Source: Pseudodesulfovibrio sp. 5S69
GTDB taxonomy: Bacteria > Desulfobacterota > Desulfovibrionia > Desulfovibrionales > Desulfovibrionaceae
Direction of reading: 5' to 3'
NCBI RefSeq assembly: GCF_037094465.1
Contig: NZ_CP146609.1
Location: 2,047,501-2,111,500 of the forward strand
Length of the DNA stretch: 64,000 nt
Shown: in pieces, positions 19,714 through 27,889 of the stretch
Position numbering within the stretch: position 1 is the stretch's first letter
How the letters are laid out: every line of letters starts with the position of its first letter
The notes under the pieces: generated by a model
What the model saw: only the letters and a program-made list of their open reading frames with translations
Database searches by the model: none
What the model was told of the DNA's origin: nothing
Position numbers and translations under genes: made by a program

Positions 19714-20595
19714 ATGAAACGTTCGATCGTCACCCTGATGGCGGCCCTGCTCATGGTCTGCGCCATGGGCGCCTGGGCCCTGGCCGCCGACACCGTTCGG
19801 CTGGCCGTTACGGATTTGGAAGGCATGGAGGAACTCCAGCGGGAGTTCGGCGTGTTCAAGGAGAAGCTGGGCAGCCTGACCGGCTATGATTTCGAATTCT
19901 TCCCCGTCAACAACCGCACCGCCGCCGTGGAGGCGCTCAAGTCCAAGCGGGTGGACTTCGTCCTGACCGGCCCGGCCGAGTATGTGGTCTTCAAGAAGCG
20001 GGTCAACGCCGAGCCGGTGGTCGGCTTCTCCCGGCCCGACTACTTCGGCTCGATCATCGTCCTGGCCTCCAGCGGAATCAACTCCGTGCCTGAGCTCAAG
20101 GGCGGGAAGGTGGCCATGGGCGACGTCGGCTCCACCTCCAAGCACCTGGCCCCCATGCAGATCATCAAGGACAACGGGCTCGATCCCCTCAAGGACGTCA
20201 AGACCCTGCATGTGGACTACAAGGTCGGCTTCGAGGCCCTCAAGCGCGGCGACGTGGCCGCCTTCGCCACCACCAACGACAAGTTCCTGAAGATGCGCGA
20301 CAGGGACAAGCAGCTTTCGGCCGGGGCCTTCAAGGTCATCGCACGCGGCCCGGACCTGCCCAACGACGTGCTCTTGGTGGGCCCCCACGTGGACAAGGAC
20401 GTGGTCGCCAAGGTGCGCGCCGCCTTTGCCGATCACGCCGACGAGATGGTCGCCGCCATTCTGACCGGCGAGGACAACAAGAAGTACAAGGGCATGGTCT
20501 TTCTGCCGAAGGTCAAGGACGCGGACTACAACTACGTGCGCTCCATGTACGCGACCATCGGCTATCCCCAGTACTCGGGCTTCGTGGGTGACTGA
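19714..20595 (+). CDS. phnD: Phosphonate/phosphite ABC transporter substrate-binding protein (PhnD type)
   Basis: 293 aa from ATG 19714 (GGAGAG upstream; the signal peptide begins here), with cleavage probably after ALA at about residue 24. Mature domain features of PhnD: FFPVNNRTAAVEALKSKRVDFVLTGPAEYV, GGKVAMGDVGSTSKHLAPMQ and RGDVAAFATTN. It captures phosphonate or related phosphorus compounds in the periplasm for PhnCE. The stop overlaps the phnC start by one base. The exact ligand cannot be read from the sequence. Confidence 0.88.
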   Translation: MKRSIVTLMAALLMVCAMGAWALAADTVRLAVTDLEGMEELQREFGVFKEKLGSLTGYDFEFFPVNNRTAAVEALKSKRVDFVLTGPAEYVVFKKRVNAEPVVGFSRPDYFGSIIVLASSGINSVPELKGGKVAMGDVGSTSKHLAPMQIIKDNGLDPLKDVKTLHVDYKVGFEALKRGDVAAFATTNDKFLKMRDRDKQLSAGAFKVIARGPDLPNDVLLVGPHVDKDVVAKVRAAFADHADEMVAAILTGEDNKKYKGMVFLPKVKDADYNYVRSMYATIGYPQYSGFVGD

Positions 20596-21389
20596 TGCTG
20601 AAATTCAATACGTCCGCCGGGGAGATCTCCCCGGCGGTGTTCCCCGGTGACCAAAGGGAGATCCGCGTCGAGGGGCTGGCCAAGTCCTTCGGCCGGACCA
20701 CCATCCTGAACGGCGTGGACCTGACGGTCGACAGGGGCGAGGCCGTGGCACTGGTCGGGTCCAACGGCGCGGGCAAATCCACCTTCCTGCGCTGCCTCCT
20801 CCGGCTCATCGAGCCGAGCGGCGGGGCCGTGGAGATGGGCGGGGCGGACGTCATGTCCCTGAACCGACAAGGCCTGCGCCGGTTGCGCAGCCAGGTCGGC
20901 TTCGTCTTCCAGAAGCACAACCTGGTGCCGCGCCTGACCGCCCTGACCAACGTCCTGCACGGGGCCCAGAGCCGCAAGCGCGGCCCGCGGGTCTGGTGGC
21001 ACATGCTGGCCAGTTCCGGCGAGCGCCAGGAGGCAATGCGCTGCCTGCAACTGGTCGGCCTGTCCCACGTGGCCGAGCAGCGGGTGGACCAGCTATCGGG
21101 CGGCCAGTCCCAGCGGGTGGCCATCGCCCGCGCACTGATGCAGCGGCCCCGGATCATGTTCGCGGACGAGCCCGTGGCCAGCCTCGACCCCAACGCGGGC
21201 GAGGAGGTCATGCGCCTCTTCGTGGAGCTCATCCGCAGCCGGGGGCTGACCCTGGTGTACACCTCCCATTCGGTGCGCCACGCTCTGGAATACTCGGACC
21301 GGGTCATCGGCCTGCGGGACGGGCGCATCGAGATGGACAGGGCCTCCACGGGCCTGAACGAGGAAACCCTGCGGAGGATTTATGGCTGA
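20595..21389 (+). CDS. phnC: Phosphonate ABC transporter ATP-binding protein
   Basis: 264 aa ABC ATPase: Walker A GSNGAGKST, Q-loop VGFVFQKHNLVPRLT, signature LSGGQSQRVAIARAL, Walker B IMFADEPVASLDP and the switch His in TSHSVRHAL. The KHNLVPRLTALTNVL segment followed by a long inserted loop is characteristic of PhnC. The start overlaps the phnD stop, and the end overlaps phnE by eight bases, giving one tightly coupled operon. Confidence 0.9.
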   Translation: MLKFNTSAGEISPAVFPGDQREIRVEGLAKSFGRTTILNGVDLTVDRGEAVALVGSNGAGKSTFLRCLLRLIEPSGGAVEMGGADVMSLNRQGLRRLRSQVGFVFQKHNLVPRLTALTNVLHGAQSRKRGPRVWWHMLASSGERQEAMRCLQLVGLSHVAEQRVDQLSGGQSQRVAIARALMQRPRIMFADEPVASLDPNAGEEVMRLFVELIRSRGLTLVYTSHSVRHALEYSDRVIGLRDGRIEMDRASTGLNEETLRRIYG

Positions 21390-22221
21390 CCGAACCCGGC
21401 AAGGAACCCAATTCGTTTTCGACGGCCAGGCCACGGACCCGGCGCTGCTGCCCATCCGCTTTCCCCGGCCGAGCGCGCTGTCGTTCGCTCTCTACGCGGC
21501 GGGGCTGGCCTTCTTCATTGTCTCCATGCGGAGCATCAATTTCTCCTTGAGTGAGTTCGTGCGCGGCTTCCCGTACATCGTGGACCTGGTCTCCGAGATG
21601 TTTCCGCCGTCCCTGCGGCGAGTGGACGCTGTGGCCCTGTCCCTGCTCGAGACGTTGCAGATGGCCCTGGTGGGCACGGTCTTCGGGGTGGTCTTCAGCC
21701 TGGTGCTGGGCATCCTGGCGTGCAAGAGCCAGACGCCGAACAGGGGCCTGTACTATCTGTCCAGGAACCTCATCGCCCTGTTTCGGACCGTGCCCGACCT
21801 GATCTGGGCCCTGTTCTTCGTGGTCATGGTCGGGCTGGGGCCGTTCGCGGGCACCCTGGCGATCATGGTCGACACCATGGGGTTCTGCGGCCGGTTCTTC
21901 GCCGAGGCCATGGAAGAGGTGGACAAGGGGCCGCAGGAGGCGCTGGAGGCGTTGGGGGCAAGCCGGTTGGGCACCGTCGTCTGCGCCGTGATTCCGGCCG
22001 CGTTGCCGTCGTTCGTGAACACGGCCCTGTTCAGTCTGGAAAAGGCCACGCGCTCCTCGGTGGTGCTCGGCTTGGTCGGCGCCGGGGGCATCGGTATCGA
22101 GCTCAAGGTCTCCATGGACATGTTCATGTATTCCGAGGCCTCGACCATCATCCTGCTGATCTTCTGCCTGGTCCTGCTGGTGGAGCAGCTCTCGTCCCGC
22201 CTGCGCAAGCGGATCCTCTGA
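21382..22221 (+). CDS. phnE: Phosphonate ABC transporter permease
   Basis: 279 aa integral membrane protein with about six hydrophobic segments and the EAA loop (EALEALGASRLGTVVCAVIPAALPSF) that contacts the ATPase. MALVGTVFGVVFSLVLGIL and FRTVPDLIWALFFV match PhnE permeases. Its TGA stop abuts the stop of the convergent regulator gene with no base between them (TGATCA), leaving no room for a conventional terminator. Confidence 0.9.
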   Translation: MADRTRQGTQFVFDGQATDPALLPIRFPRPSALSFALYAAGLAFFIVSMRSINFSLSEFVRGFPYIVDLVSEMFPPSLRRVDAVALSLLETLQMALVGTVFGVVFSLVLGILACKSQTPNRGLYYLSRNLIALFRTVPDLIWALFFVVMVGLGPFAGTLAIMVDTMGFCGRFFAEAMEEVDKGPQEALEALGASRLGTVVCAVIPAALPSFVNTALFSLEKATRSSVVLGLVGAGGIGIELKVSMDMFMYSEASTIILLIFCLVLLVEQLSSRLRKRIL

Positions 22222-22995
22222 TCAGTTCAGGAAGGTCTTGATGACCAGCTCGATCTTGTCGCCGCCGTAGCGGGTGATGCCGTAGTCCACGGGCACGCCG
22301 AGCTCGTCCACGTTGACCGAGCGGGTCTCCAGGACCGGCCGGTAGCGGGGCAGGCCGAGGAAACGGGCCTCTTCCGTGGTCGGCTGCCGGGTTAGGATGC
22401 GGGTCTCTTCGCGGAAGTAGTCGGCCACCCCGTGGCTGATGAGGCACTGGGTGATGGAGCCGGTCTTGCGAAAGGTCTCGTGCAGCCCGGCGAACCGCGG
22501 CCGGGGAAAGTAGTGGGTGGTCAGGGACAGGGGACGACCTTCGGCCTTGCGCAGGATGTCGAGCATGGAGACCTGCGCGGTGGGCTGGATCTGGAGCGCC
22601 CGGGACACCGCGTCGCCCGCCTCAACCACCTTGTGGTCGATGAGCACCCCGTCGTGGGAGCGGTTCTGCCGGTTCAGGTTGTCGCTGAAGCGGGTGCGCC
22701 GCGAGACCATGTATTCCACCACGTGTTCGCTGACGAAGGTCCCCCGGCCCTTTTCCGAGCGGACCAGGGCCCGCTCCTGGAGATGGGACAGGGCGCGGCG
22801 CACGGTGTGCCGGTTGACGCTGTACCACTTGGCCAGCGTGCTCTCGGCGGGCAGCCTCTCACCCTGGGCGAAGTGCCCCCGGACGATCTCGTCCTCCAGG
22901 GCCGATGCGATCTGCCGCCAGAGCGGGGAGCGGTGGCTCCTGTCCAGCAGGAACCGCCTGTCCGAGTCGTCGGCATGGGGGTTCAATCCACTCAT
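22222..22995 (-). CDS. phnF: GntR-family regulator, PhnF/HutC type
   Basis: 257 aa from ATG 22995. The N-terminal winged helix shows PLWRQIASALEDEIVRG, ERLPAESTLAKWYSVNRHTVRRALSHL and EKGRGTFV; the C-terminal UTRA ligand domain has ALQIQPTAQVSMLDILRKAEGRPLSLTTHYFP and the ending DYGITRYGGDKIELVI. PhnF-type proteins repress phosphonate uptake or degradation genes until a ligand binds. There is no clear ribosome site at this ATG; a 15-base palindrome sits immediately before it. Longer in-frame extensions upstream are possible but look non-native. Confidence 0.85.
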   Translation of the reverse strand: MSGLNPHADDSDRRFLLDRSHRSPLWRQIASALEDEIVRGHFAQGERLPAESTLAKWYSVNRHTVRRALSHLQERALVRSEKGRGTFVSEHVVEYMVSRRTRFSDNLNRQNRSHDGVLIDHKVVEAGDAVSRALQIQPTAQVSMLDILRKAEGRPLSLTTHYFPRPRFAGLHETFRKTGSITQCLISHGVADYFREETRILTRQPTTEEARFLGLPRYRPVLETRSVNVDELGVPVDYGITRYGGDKIELVIKTFLN

Positions 22996-22997
22996 GG

Positions 22998-23012
22998 GGT
23001 GGCAATGCCACC
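22998..23012. promoter_or_regulatory. Perfect palindrome adjoining the phnF start codon
   Basis: GGTGGCAATGCCACC: two 7-base arms around one base, beginning three bases upstream of the start codon. It could be an operator or an RNA hairpin blocking translation. Confidence 0.35.
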
Positions 23013-23363
23013 AAACGCCGGACTTGTCTGTATCGGGGAGGTTAAGATTTTCCTCGCGGCGGATGCAGGCGTTTTCCCTGCCGCCGGTCCGCTGCCGCCG
23101 TAGCGGCCCGGAACCCATGCGGACGCGCTCGCCGTCCTGTCGGAATGATGTACCCCAACTCCCTTCCCATTTCCCGGTTCCCGTCACGTGTACGTATAGG
23201 CCGTAATTTTGTAATTTTGGGCAATTCTTGCGCCGGGTATGGTGGTATGGATACTTATTGTTTCTTGTGTGCAGGGCCGGTCTCACCGGAGGCGGTGCCG
23301 ATGTCGCGCTGCCCGCAACCGTGATTCAGGCAGGGAAGATCCCCCCCGCATGGAGAGAGCGTC

Positions 23364-23574
23364 GTGTGCGAATTGTGCAAGGATAAAAAACAGATTGCGC
23401 AAGAAAATGTTTCCGGTCCCGAGGACCCGAGTCGTCGGGAATTCATCGCAACCGGTGCCAGAATCGCCGCAGGCCTGACCCTGCCCCCCCGCCTTTGGGG
23501 CGGGATTGGCATTCGGCGCAACCAAGGCCCAAGCAAAGGAGAACGCCATGAAGGAATCAATCGTTCACGCCTAG
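23364..23574 (+). pseudogene. Tat signal-peptide mini-gene interrupted at a C7 tract
   Basis: A GTG start with GGAGAGAG five bases upstream opens a frame with MCELCKDKK and a twin-arginine leader SRREFIATGARIAAGLTL. At seven C (23484-23490) the frame is off by one; dropping one C gives a hydrophobic stretch PPAFGAGLAFGATKAQA, an ideal Tat leader and cleavage site, then 12 residues KENAMKESIVHA and a stop at 23572-23574. A strong hairpin with TTTT follows. The 69-aa product would be a Tat leader with almost no mature part. It may be a decayed Tat substrate, a slippage-controlled frame, or a base-call error in the C-run. Confidence 0.5.
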
Positions 23575-23593
23575 ATCGGACGACAGTCTCTCT

Positions 23594-23629
23594 CGGCCCC
23601 GCGCCCGCTTGCCGGGCCGGGGCCGTTTT
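23594..23629 (+). terminator. Terminator after the Tat mini-gene
   Basis: CGGCCCCGCGCCCG and CGGGCCGGGGCCG pair with one bulge around CTTGC, then TTTT. The remaining 23630-23863 shows no gene. Confidence 0.6.
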
Positions 23630-23863
23630 GCGTGAAGACGGGCCGGGAGCAGGGGCGTTGAGCGGCGTGCCCGCTCCGGCTCTCCATCCGGACACTCGCC
23701 GGGATCTCCCGCTCGCGCTTGCGAATGAAGATAAACGATAGTAAGCGGTTGATCGGGTACGTTTGTTCAGGCTGGCTTCCGCCGCCGGGATGTGGCCCCT
23801 GCCCCGCGGCCGTTCGAAACGGCGTCGAGCGGGGCATCGAACAACATGCGAGGCACCAAGACG

Positions 23864-25549
23864 ATGCAATATTCCGATTCCCTTCCCGCACACAATGCGG
23901 AGAGCCTACTGGTCCATTTTCGCCGGGCGGAGCTGCTCAAGGAGCGGGCCGTAGAGTTCAAGTCCGTGAACCTGAACCCCAGCCAGCTCTGCAATCTGGA
24001 GATGCTCCTCAATCGCGCCTTTTATCCTCTTGAGGGCTACCTGGGGCGCGAGGATTACAAGTCCGTGCTCTCCGACATGCGCCTGCGCGATGGGACCCTG
24101 TGGCCCCTACCCATCTGCCTGGCCGTGAGCGAGGAGTTCGCCGCCGGCCTGTCCGAGGGCGAATGCGTGGCCGTGCGCGACGCCGAAGGGTTCATGTTGG
24201 CCGTGCTGACCGTGTCCGACATCTGGAAGCCGGACCTCAAGGCCGAGGCCCGGGCCATCCGCGATCCCTTCCCCGAAGGTGCGGACGGCTGCCACGGGGG
24301 TCTCGTTGAGCCGTGGTACCTCGGCGGCCGGGTGGAAGGCGTGTCCTATCCCCAGCGGTACGATTTCACCGACTTCCGTCTCACCCCGGCCGAGGTCCAG
24401 CGGTTTTTCGTCCAGAAGGGGTGGCGCAAAATCGTGGCCGTACAGGCGGGCAGGCCGCTGCACAAGGCGGACCGGGCCATGCTCGAGGAGATCGCCCACG
24501 ACCAGGGGGCCAGCCTGCTCCTATCGCCCCAACTCAAGCCATCCATGTATTTCAGCGTGGACCATTTCAGCCTGGTTCGCAGCTTCCAGCAATTCGTCGA
24601 GACTTTTCCCCGGAGCATGGCCAAGCTGAACCTGACCCCGTGGTTCGAGCGGCGCATGGGCCCGCGCGGCGCGCTGCTGCGGGCCATCGTGAACAAAAAT
24701 TACGGCTGTACCCACATGCTCGTCTGGGACGGGGCCAAGGCCGAGCCGAGGCAAAACGCTTTTTCCGAGGAGTATGAAGCTCACATCCGTTGGCTGGCGG
24801 ACCGCCAGGAAGAGACTGGCATTATTCCGGTGGCAGAGCACTGCATGGCTCTGGACCAGGCATCGTGCAGGTACGTGCGCTCTGACGGGGGCGGCCGGTG
24901 CGTCAACGACCACAACGCCGTGGTGAAACGGCTCACGCTCGGCGAGCCCGTGCCCGAGTGGATGTCCTTCCCCGGCGTGCTCAAGGAGTTGTCGCGTACC
25001 TACAAGCCGCGCTGGAAGCAGGGGATCACCCTGTTTTTTACAGGCCTGTCCGGGGCGGGCAAGTCCACCCTGGCCAAGATCTTGTTCGTCAAGCTTCTGG
25101 AATTGAACAGCCGTCCGGTAACCCTGCTCGACGGCGACATCGTACGCACCAACCTGTCGAGCGAGCTGTCCTTCAGCAAGGAGCACCGCAACCTGAACGT
25201 GATCCGCATCGGGTTCGTGGCCAGCGAGATCGTCAAGAACGGCGGGGTGGCCATCTGCGCGCCCATCGCGCCCTATGCGGAGTCCCGGCGCCACGCCCGT
25301 GGGGCCGTGGAGCACTACGGCGGCTTCGTCGAAATCCACGTCTGCACGCCGCTGTCCGTCTGCGAGCAGCGCGACCGCAAGGGCATCTACGCCAAGGCGC
25401 GAGCGGGCATCATCAAGGGGCTGACCGGCGTGGACGATCCGTACATCGAACCGGAGAATCCGGAGTTGCGCATCGACACCTCTGAGTTGAGCCCCAACGA
25501 GGCGGCCCACGAGATCCTGCTCTACCTGAGCGAGCACAGGTTCATCTGA
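23864..25549 (+). CDS. ATP-sulfurylase-like domain fused to APS kinase
   Basis: 561 aa from ATG 23864 (GAGG 10 bases upstream; ATG 23846 is an alternative). Residues 1 to about 380 have the sulfate adenylyltransferase fold: a PUA-like N domain, then the catalytic domain with NKNYGCTHMLVW. Residues 385-561 are APS kinase with an intact P-loop GLSGAGKS (394-401), DGDIVRTNLSSELSFSKEHR and PYIEPENPELRIDT. The kinase makes PAPS from APS. The sulfurylase motifs are altered: QxRNPxHxxH reads QAGRPLHKAD (194-203) and GRDHAG reads WDGAKA (from 288). The N-terminal part is therefore probably not an active sulfurylase and may be regulatory or structural. Confidence 0.85.
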   Translation: MQYSDSLPAHNAESLLVHFRRAELLKERAVEFKSVNLNPSQLCNLEMLLNRAFYPLEGYLGREDYKSVLSDMRLRDGTLWPLPICLAVSEEFAAGLSEGECVAVRDAEGFMLAVLTVSDIWKPDLKAEARAIRDPFPEGADGCHGGLVEPWYLGGRVEGVSYPQRYDFTDFRLTPAEVQRFFVQKGWRKIVAVQAGRPLHKADRAMLEEIAHDQGASLLLSPQLKPSMYFSVDHFSLVRSFQQFVETFPRSMAKLNLTPWFERRMGPRGALLRAIVNKNYGCTHMLVWDGAKAEPRQNAFSEEYEAHIRWLADRQEETGIIPVAEHCMALDQASCRYVRSDGGGRCVNDHNAVVKRLTLGEPVPEWMSFPGVLKELSRTYKPRWKQGITLFFTGLSGAGKSTLAKILFVKLLELNSRPVTLLDGDIVRTNLSSELSFSKEHRNLNVIRIGFVASEIVKNGGVAICAPIAPYAESRRHARGAVEHYGGFVEIHVCTPLSVCEQRDRKGIYAKARAGIIKGLTGVDDPYIEPENPELRIDTSELSPNEAAHEILLYLSEHRFI

Positions 25550-25763
25550 CCACGGCCAGGGCAGCCGGGGATAATTTCGCTTAAGTCCGGGATATATTTT
25601 ATATTCATGGGTGTTATTGGGCACATTTCTTGGCCTGGAGCGGTTGCACGATTGCGCGGCGCGTCCGCCTCGAATTCTGGTTGTGCCTGAAGGTATTGAA
25701 ATTGCAATGGGTTCGGAATAGAAGCAACGAGCGTCAACCTCTTGAACCGCAACCGGTGGGAAG

Positions 25764-26750
25764 ATGGTCCGATTCCTTGCCCAGTCCAATTATCTGCGCG
25801 AGGTGCAGCGCACCTTCGGCGGCAGCGGCCATCTCAACGTCATGGAACTGTTGTCCCGGACGCTGTCCGTGGCCGTTCCCATGGTCGTGGTCTACGTGCT
25901 GTGGCGCTACCGGCTGCTCATCCTGCACGTGGCCGGACGCTGGGCGTCACGTCTGTTGCGTCGGCGCAAGCGCCGCGCCGTGGAGAACTACCTGGTCTCC
26001 AGGGGCGTGGTCATCGAGGTCTGCCTGTACTCCGGGGGCGTGGTCGGGCGGAAGCTCTGCGACGCGCGCGTGGTCAGCGTGGCCGGAGGGAAAATGCAGC
26101 TCCAGTTGCTCAACGCCAACTCCACGTTCACCCATCTCAAGCACCAGCAGGTCATCTGTTTTACCCGGCCGTTCGCCTATTCCGGCAAGCGCATCAACGC
26201 CTTCACCACCCTGGTGGCCCACGTGCGCAAGCGGGGCGTTGTCCTCAAGGAGCTAAGCCTGCTTACGCCGGTGCGCTATCGGTTCATCCTGCGGCGGCGG
26301 CACTCCCGACAGCGCGTCGCCCGCGAGGGAGCGGTCCGGGTCAAGGCGTGGAGCGGCCGCAAGGCGCGGACCTTCTGGATGTTCCGGCCGGAGTTGCAGA
26401 CCGTGAACAACCCGGCCCGCTACGACGCCCGCACCCGTCTGGCCGTGGAGAATATCTCGGCGGGAGGTCTGCGCCTGTTCGTCGTCAACCCCAGGGTGGC
26501 CATGCCCCCGCTGGACCCCGGCAGCCAACTGGTCCTGCGGGTCAGCATCTGGAACCCCAAGACGCGCAAGTACTCGTTCTTCACGGCGCTGGGCGTCGTC
26601 CGCAGCCGTTTTTCGGGCCGCGGCGGGGCCATAGGGCTGGGCATCCAGTTCATGGCCGAAGGCGAAAAGGTGAAAAACCGGTACACGTGGCATTCCGTGC
26701 ACGGCGAGATTCCGGCTCTGGCGCAGTTCCTGGCCGGTATCGAGGAGTAG
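25764..26750 (+). CDS. Membrane-anchored PilZ-domain protein
   Basis: 328 aa with one strong membrane segment near the N terminus (about residues 30-55), a basic stretch RRRKRRA, a beta-rich middle part and a C-terminal PilZ domain. The c-di-GMP motifs are an arginine box RRRHSRQR (177-184) and NISAGG (230-235), spaced as expected. The middle domain may be the YcgR-N-like partner. A role in c-di-GMP control of motility or envelope function is inferred. The ribosome site GGTGGGAAG lies directly before ATG. The 214 bases upstream hold no gene. Convergent with the Fur-family gene: the stops abut. Confidence 0.75.
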   Translation: MVRFLAQSNYLREVQRTFGGSGHLNVMELLSRTLSVAVPMVVVYVLWRYRLLILHVAGRWASRLLRRRKRRAVENYLVSRGVVIEVCLYSGGVVGRKLCDARVVSVAGGKMQLQLLNANSTFTHLKHQQVICFTRPFAYSGKRINAFTTLVAHVRKRGVVLKELSLLTPVRYRFILRRRHSRQRVAREGAVRVKAWSGRKARTFWMFRPELQTVNNPARYDARTRLAVENISAGGLRLFVVNPRVAMPPLDPGSQLVLRVSIWNPKTRKYSFFTALGVVRSRFSGRGGAIGLGIQFMAEGEKVKNRYTWHSVHGEIPALAQFLAGIEE

Positions 26751-27182
26751 CTACTTCTTGCGGCACTCCGGGCACAGGCCGTAGAGATACATCTTGTGGC
26801 GGATGAGGGTGAAGCCGTGCTCCCTGGCCAGTTGCTCCTGGCGGCGCTCGATGACTTCGTCCACGATCTCGATGTTCTTGCCGCACTTCTCGCAGATGAG
26901 GTGGTCGTGATGGTCCTTGCCGTAGCAGGGCTCGTAGCGGGTCACCCCGTCCGCGAAGTCCAGGGGCTCGATCAGCCCGGAGTCGCTGAGAAGCTTGAGG
27001 GTTCTGTAGACCGTGGCCTGGCCGATGGAGGCATCCCGCTTCTTGACCAGCGCGTAGAGCTCCTCGGAGGAGAGGTGGTCGTTTTTCTTGAGCAGCGTAT
27101 CGAGGATGATCCGCCGTTGGGGGGTCATCTTCAGGTTCTCGTTGGCCAGATATTCGGCAAAGACTTCTTGCGGGGCTTTCAT
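26751..27182 (-). CDS. fur: Fur-family metalloregulator
   Basis: 143 aa. N-terminal winged helix with MTPQRRIILDTLL and SIGQATVYRTLKLL, then the dimerisation/metal domain with the HHDH-containing segment GKDHHDHLICEKCGKNIEI and a C-terminal CPEC. These are the regulatory and structural metal sites of Fur/PerR/Zur proteins. HHDHLICEKCGK and the single C-terminal CxxC are compatible with Fur or PerR; the metal cannot be decided by eye. A weak ribosome site and a GAATT/AATTC inverted repeat lie upstream. Confidence 0.88.
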   Translation of the reverse strand: MKAPQEVFAEYLANENLKMTPQRRIILDTLLKKNDHLSSEELYALVKKRDASIGQATVYRTLKLLSDSGLIEPLDFADGVTRYEPCYGKDHHDHLICEKCGKNIEIVDEVIERRQEQLAREHGFTLIRHKMYLYGLCPECRKK

Positions 27183-27204
27183 AGGATATCCCGTCGTTTT
27201 GTTT

Positions 27205-27220
27205 GAATTTCAGTCAATTC
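27205..27220. promoter_or_regulatory. Possible autoregulatory operator of the Fur-family gene
   Basis: GAATT, six bases, AATTC: a perfect inverted repeat 23 bases upstream of the start codon, AT-rich as Fur/PerR boxes are. Confidence 0.3.
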
Positions 27221-27307
27221 TTCTCATACGGGAAGCAAAAGAAGGTGTCAAATAGGAATGAAAATGGCGGGGAATACGCGCCGTCCCCGCCGATCCCCTT
27301 TTGTTTC

Positions 27308-27336
27308 TTGACATTCCGGGGTACGGTTCCTACAAA
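27308..27336 (+). promoter_or_regulatory. Promoter of tRNA-Ser(TGA)
   Basis: TTGACA (27308-27313), 17-base spacer, TACAAA (27331-27336), 44 bases before the tRNA. Confidence 0.65.
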
Positions 27337-27380
27337 CGTTTTCCTGCAAATCGGCGCCGGAATCCACGCCGAACCCCACA

Positions 27381-27472
27381 GGAGAGGTGGCAGAGCTCGG
27401 TTTAATGCGCTGGTCTTGAAAACCAGAGACGGGGCAACTCGTCCGGGGGTTCGAATCCCTCCCTCTCCGCCA
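27381..27472 (+). tRNA. tRNA-Ser, anticodon TGA
   Basis: The acceptor GGAGAGG pairs with CCTCTCC, discriminator G and encoded CCA. The anticodon arm CTGGT/ACCAG encloses CTTGAAA, so the anticodon is TGA (UCA/UCN codons). The long variable arm and GGTTCGAATCC T-loop fit class II serine tRNA. It is the second Ser tRNA of the window. Confidence 0.95.
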
Positions 27473-27508
27473 GAAGACAGTCCGGAGGCGTCAGGCCTCG
27501 TTGAAATG

Positions 27509-27532
27509 GCCCTTGTGTAGCAAGGGCTTTTT
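27509..27532 (+). terminator. Terminator after tRNA-Ser(TGA)
   Basis: GCCCTTG, a five-base loop, CAAGGGC, then five T. Confidence 0.85.
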
Positions 27533-27556
27533 CATGTTTGCGTCTTGTCCAGCCGT

Positions 27557-27778
27557 CTAGGGATTGTTTTTCATCGGGCCGAGCAAATCCACGATCTTGT
27601 CCGCATCTATGCTTTCAAATTTCTGATTGAATTCTTCCTGTTCCCGGCAGAACAGCCTTTCGCTTTTGACCGGACGATAGAGGACCATCTCCTGATCGTC
27701 CTGGGCGTTGGTCGCGTTGGTCACGGTGCTAAGGACGAAATATAGATTGCCGTTCTTCCTGTTCCTGAAAAGAGCCAT
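27557..27778 (-). CDS. Small DUF1653-like protein
   Basis: 73 aa from ATG 27778, which has GGAGG 7 bases upstream; a longer frame to 27940 merely runs through the tandem repeat. The sequence LFRNRKNGNLYFVLSTVTNATN, then EMVLYRPV and LFCREQEEFNQKFE follows the pattern of DUF1653 proteins (short beta proteins, function unknown). An eight-copy 7-bp tandem repeat lies 56 bases upstream of the start, in the promoter region. Confidence 0.6.
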   Translation of the reverse strand: MALFRNRKNGNLYFVLSTVTNATNAQDDQEMVLYRPVKSERLFCREQEEFNQKFESIDADKIVDLLGPMKNNP

Positions 27779-27833
27779 ACCAAGCCTCCGATTATTGCTG
27801 ACGGTTTGACGAGAGTGTTTTGAATCGTGACTC

Positions 27834-27889
27834 TCCGTGGTCCGTGGTCCGTGGTCCGTGGTCCGTGGTCCGTGGTCCGTGGTCCGTGG
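27834..27889. repeat. Tandem repeat (TCCGTGG)x8
   Basis: Eight perfect copies of a 7-base unit, 56 bases in all. It lies 56-111 bases upstream of the start of the minus-strand DUF1653-like gene and is not part of any supported gene. Number of units is likely to vary between strains. Confidence 0.95.
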
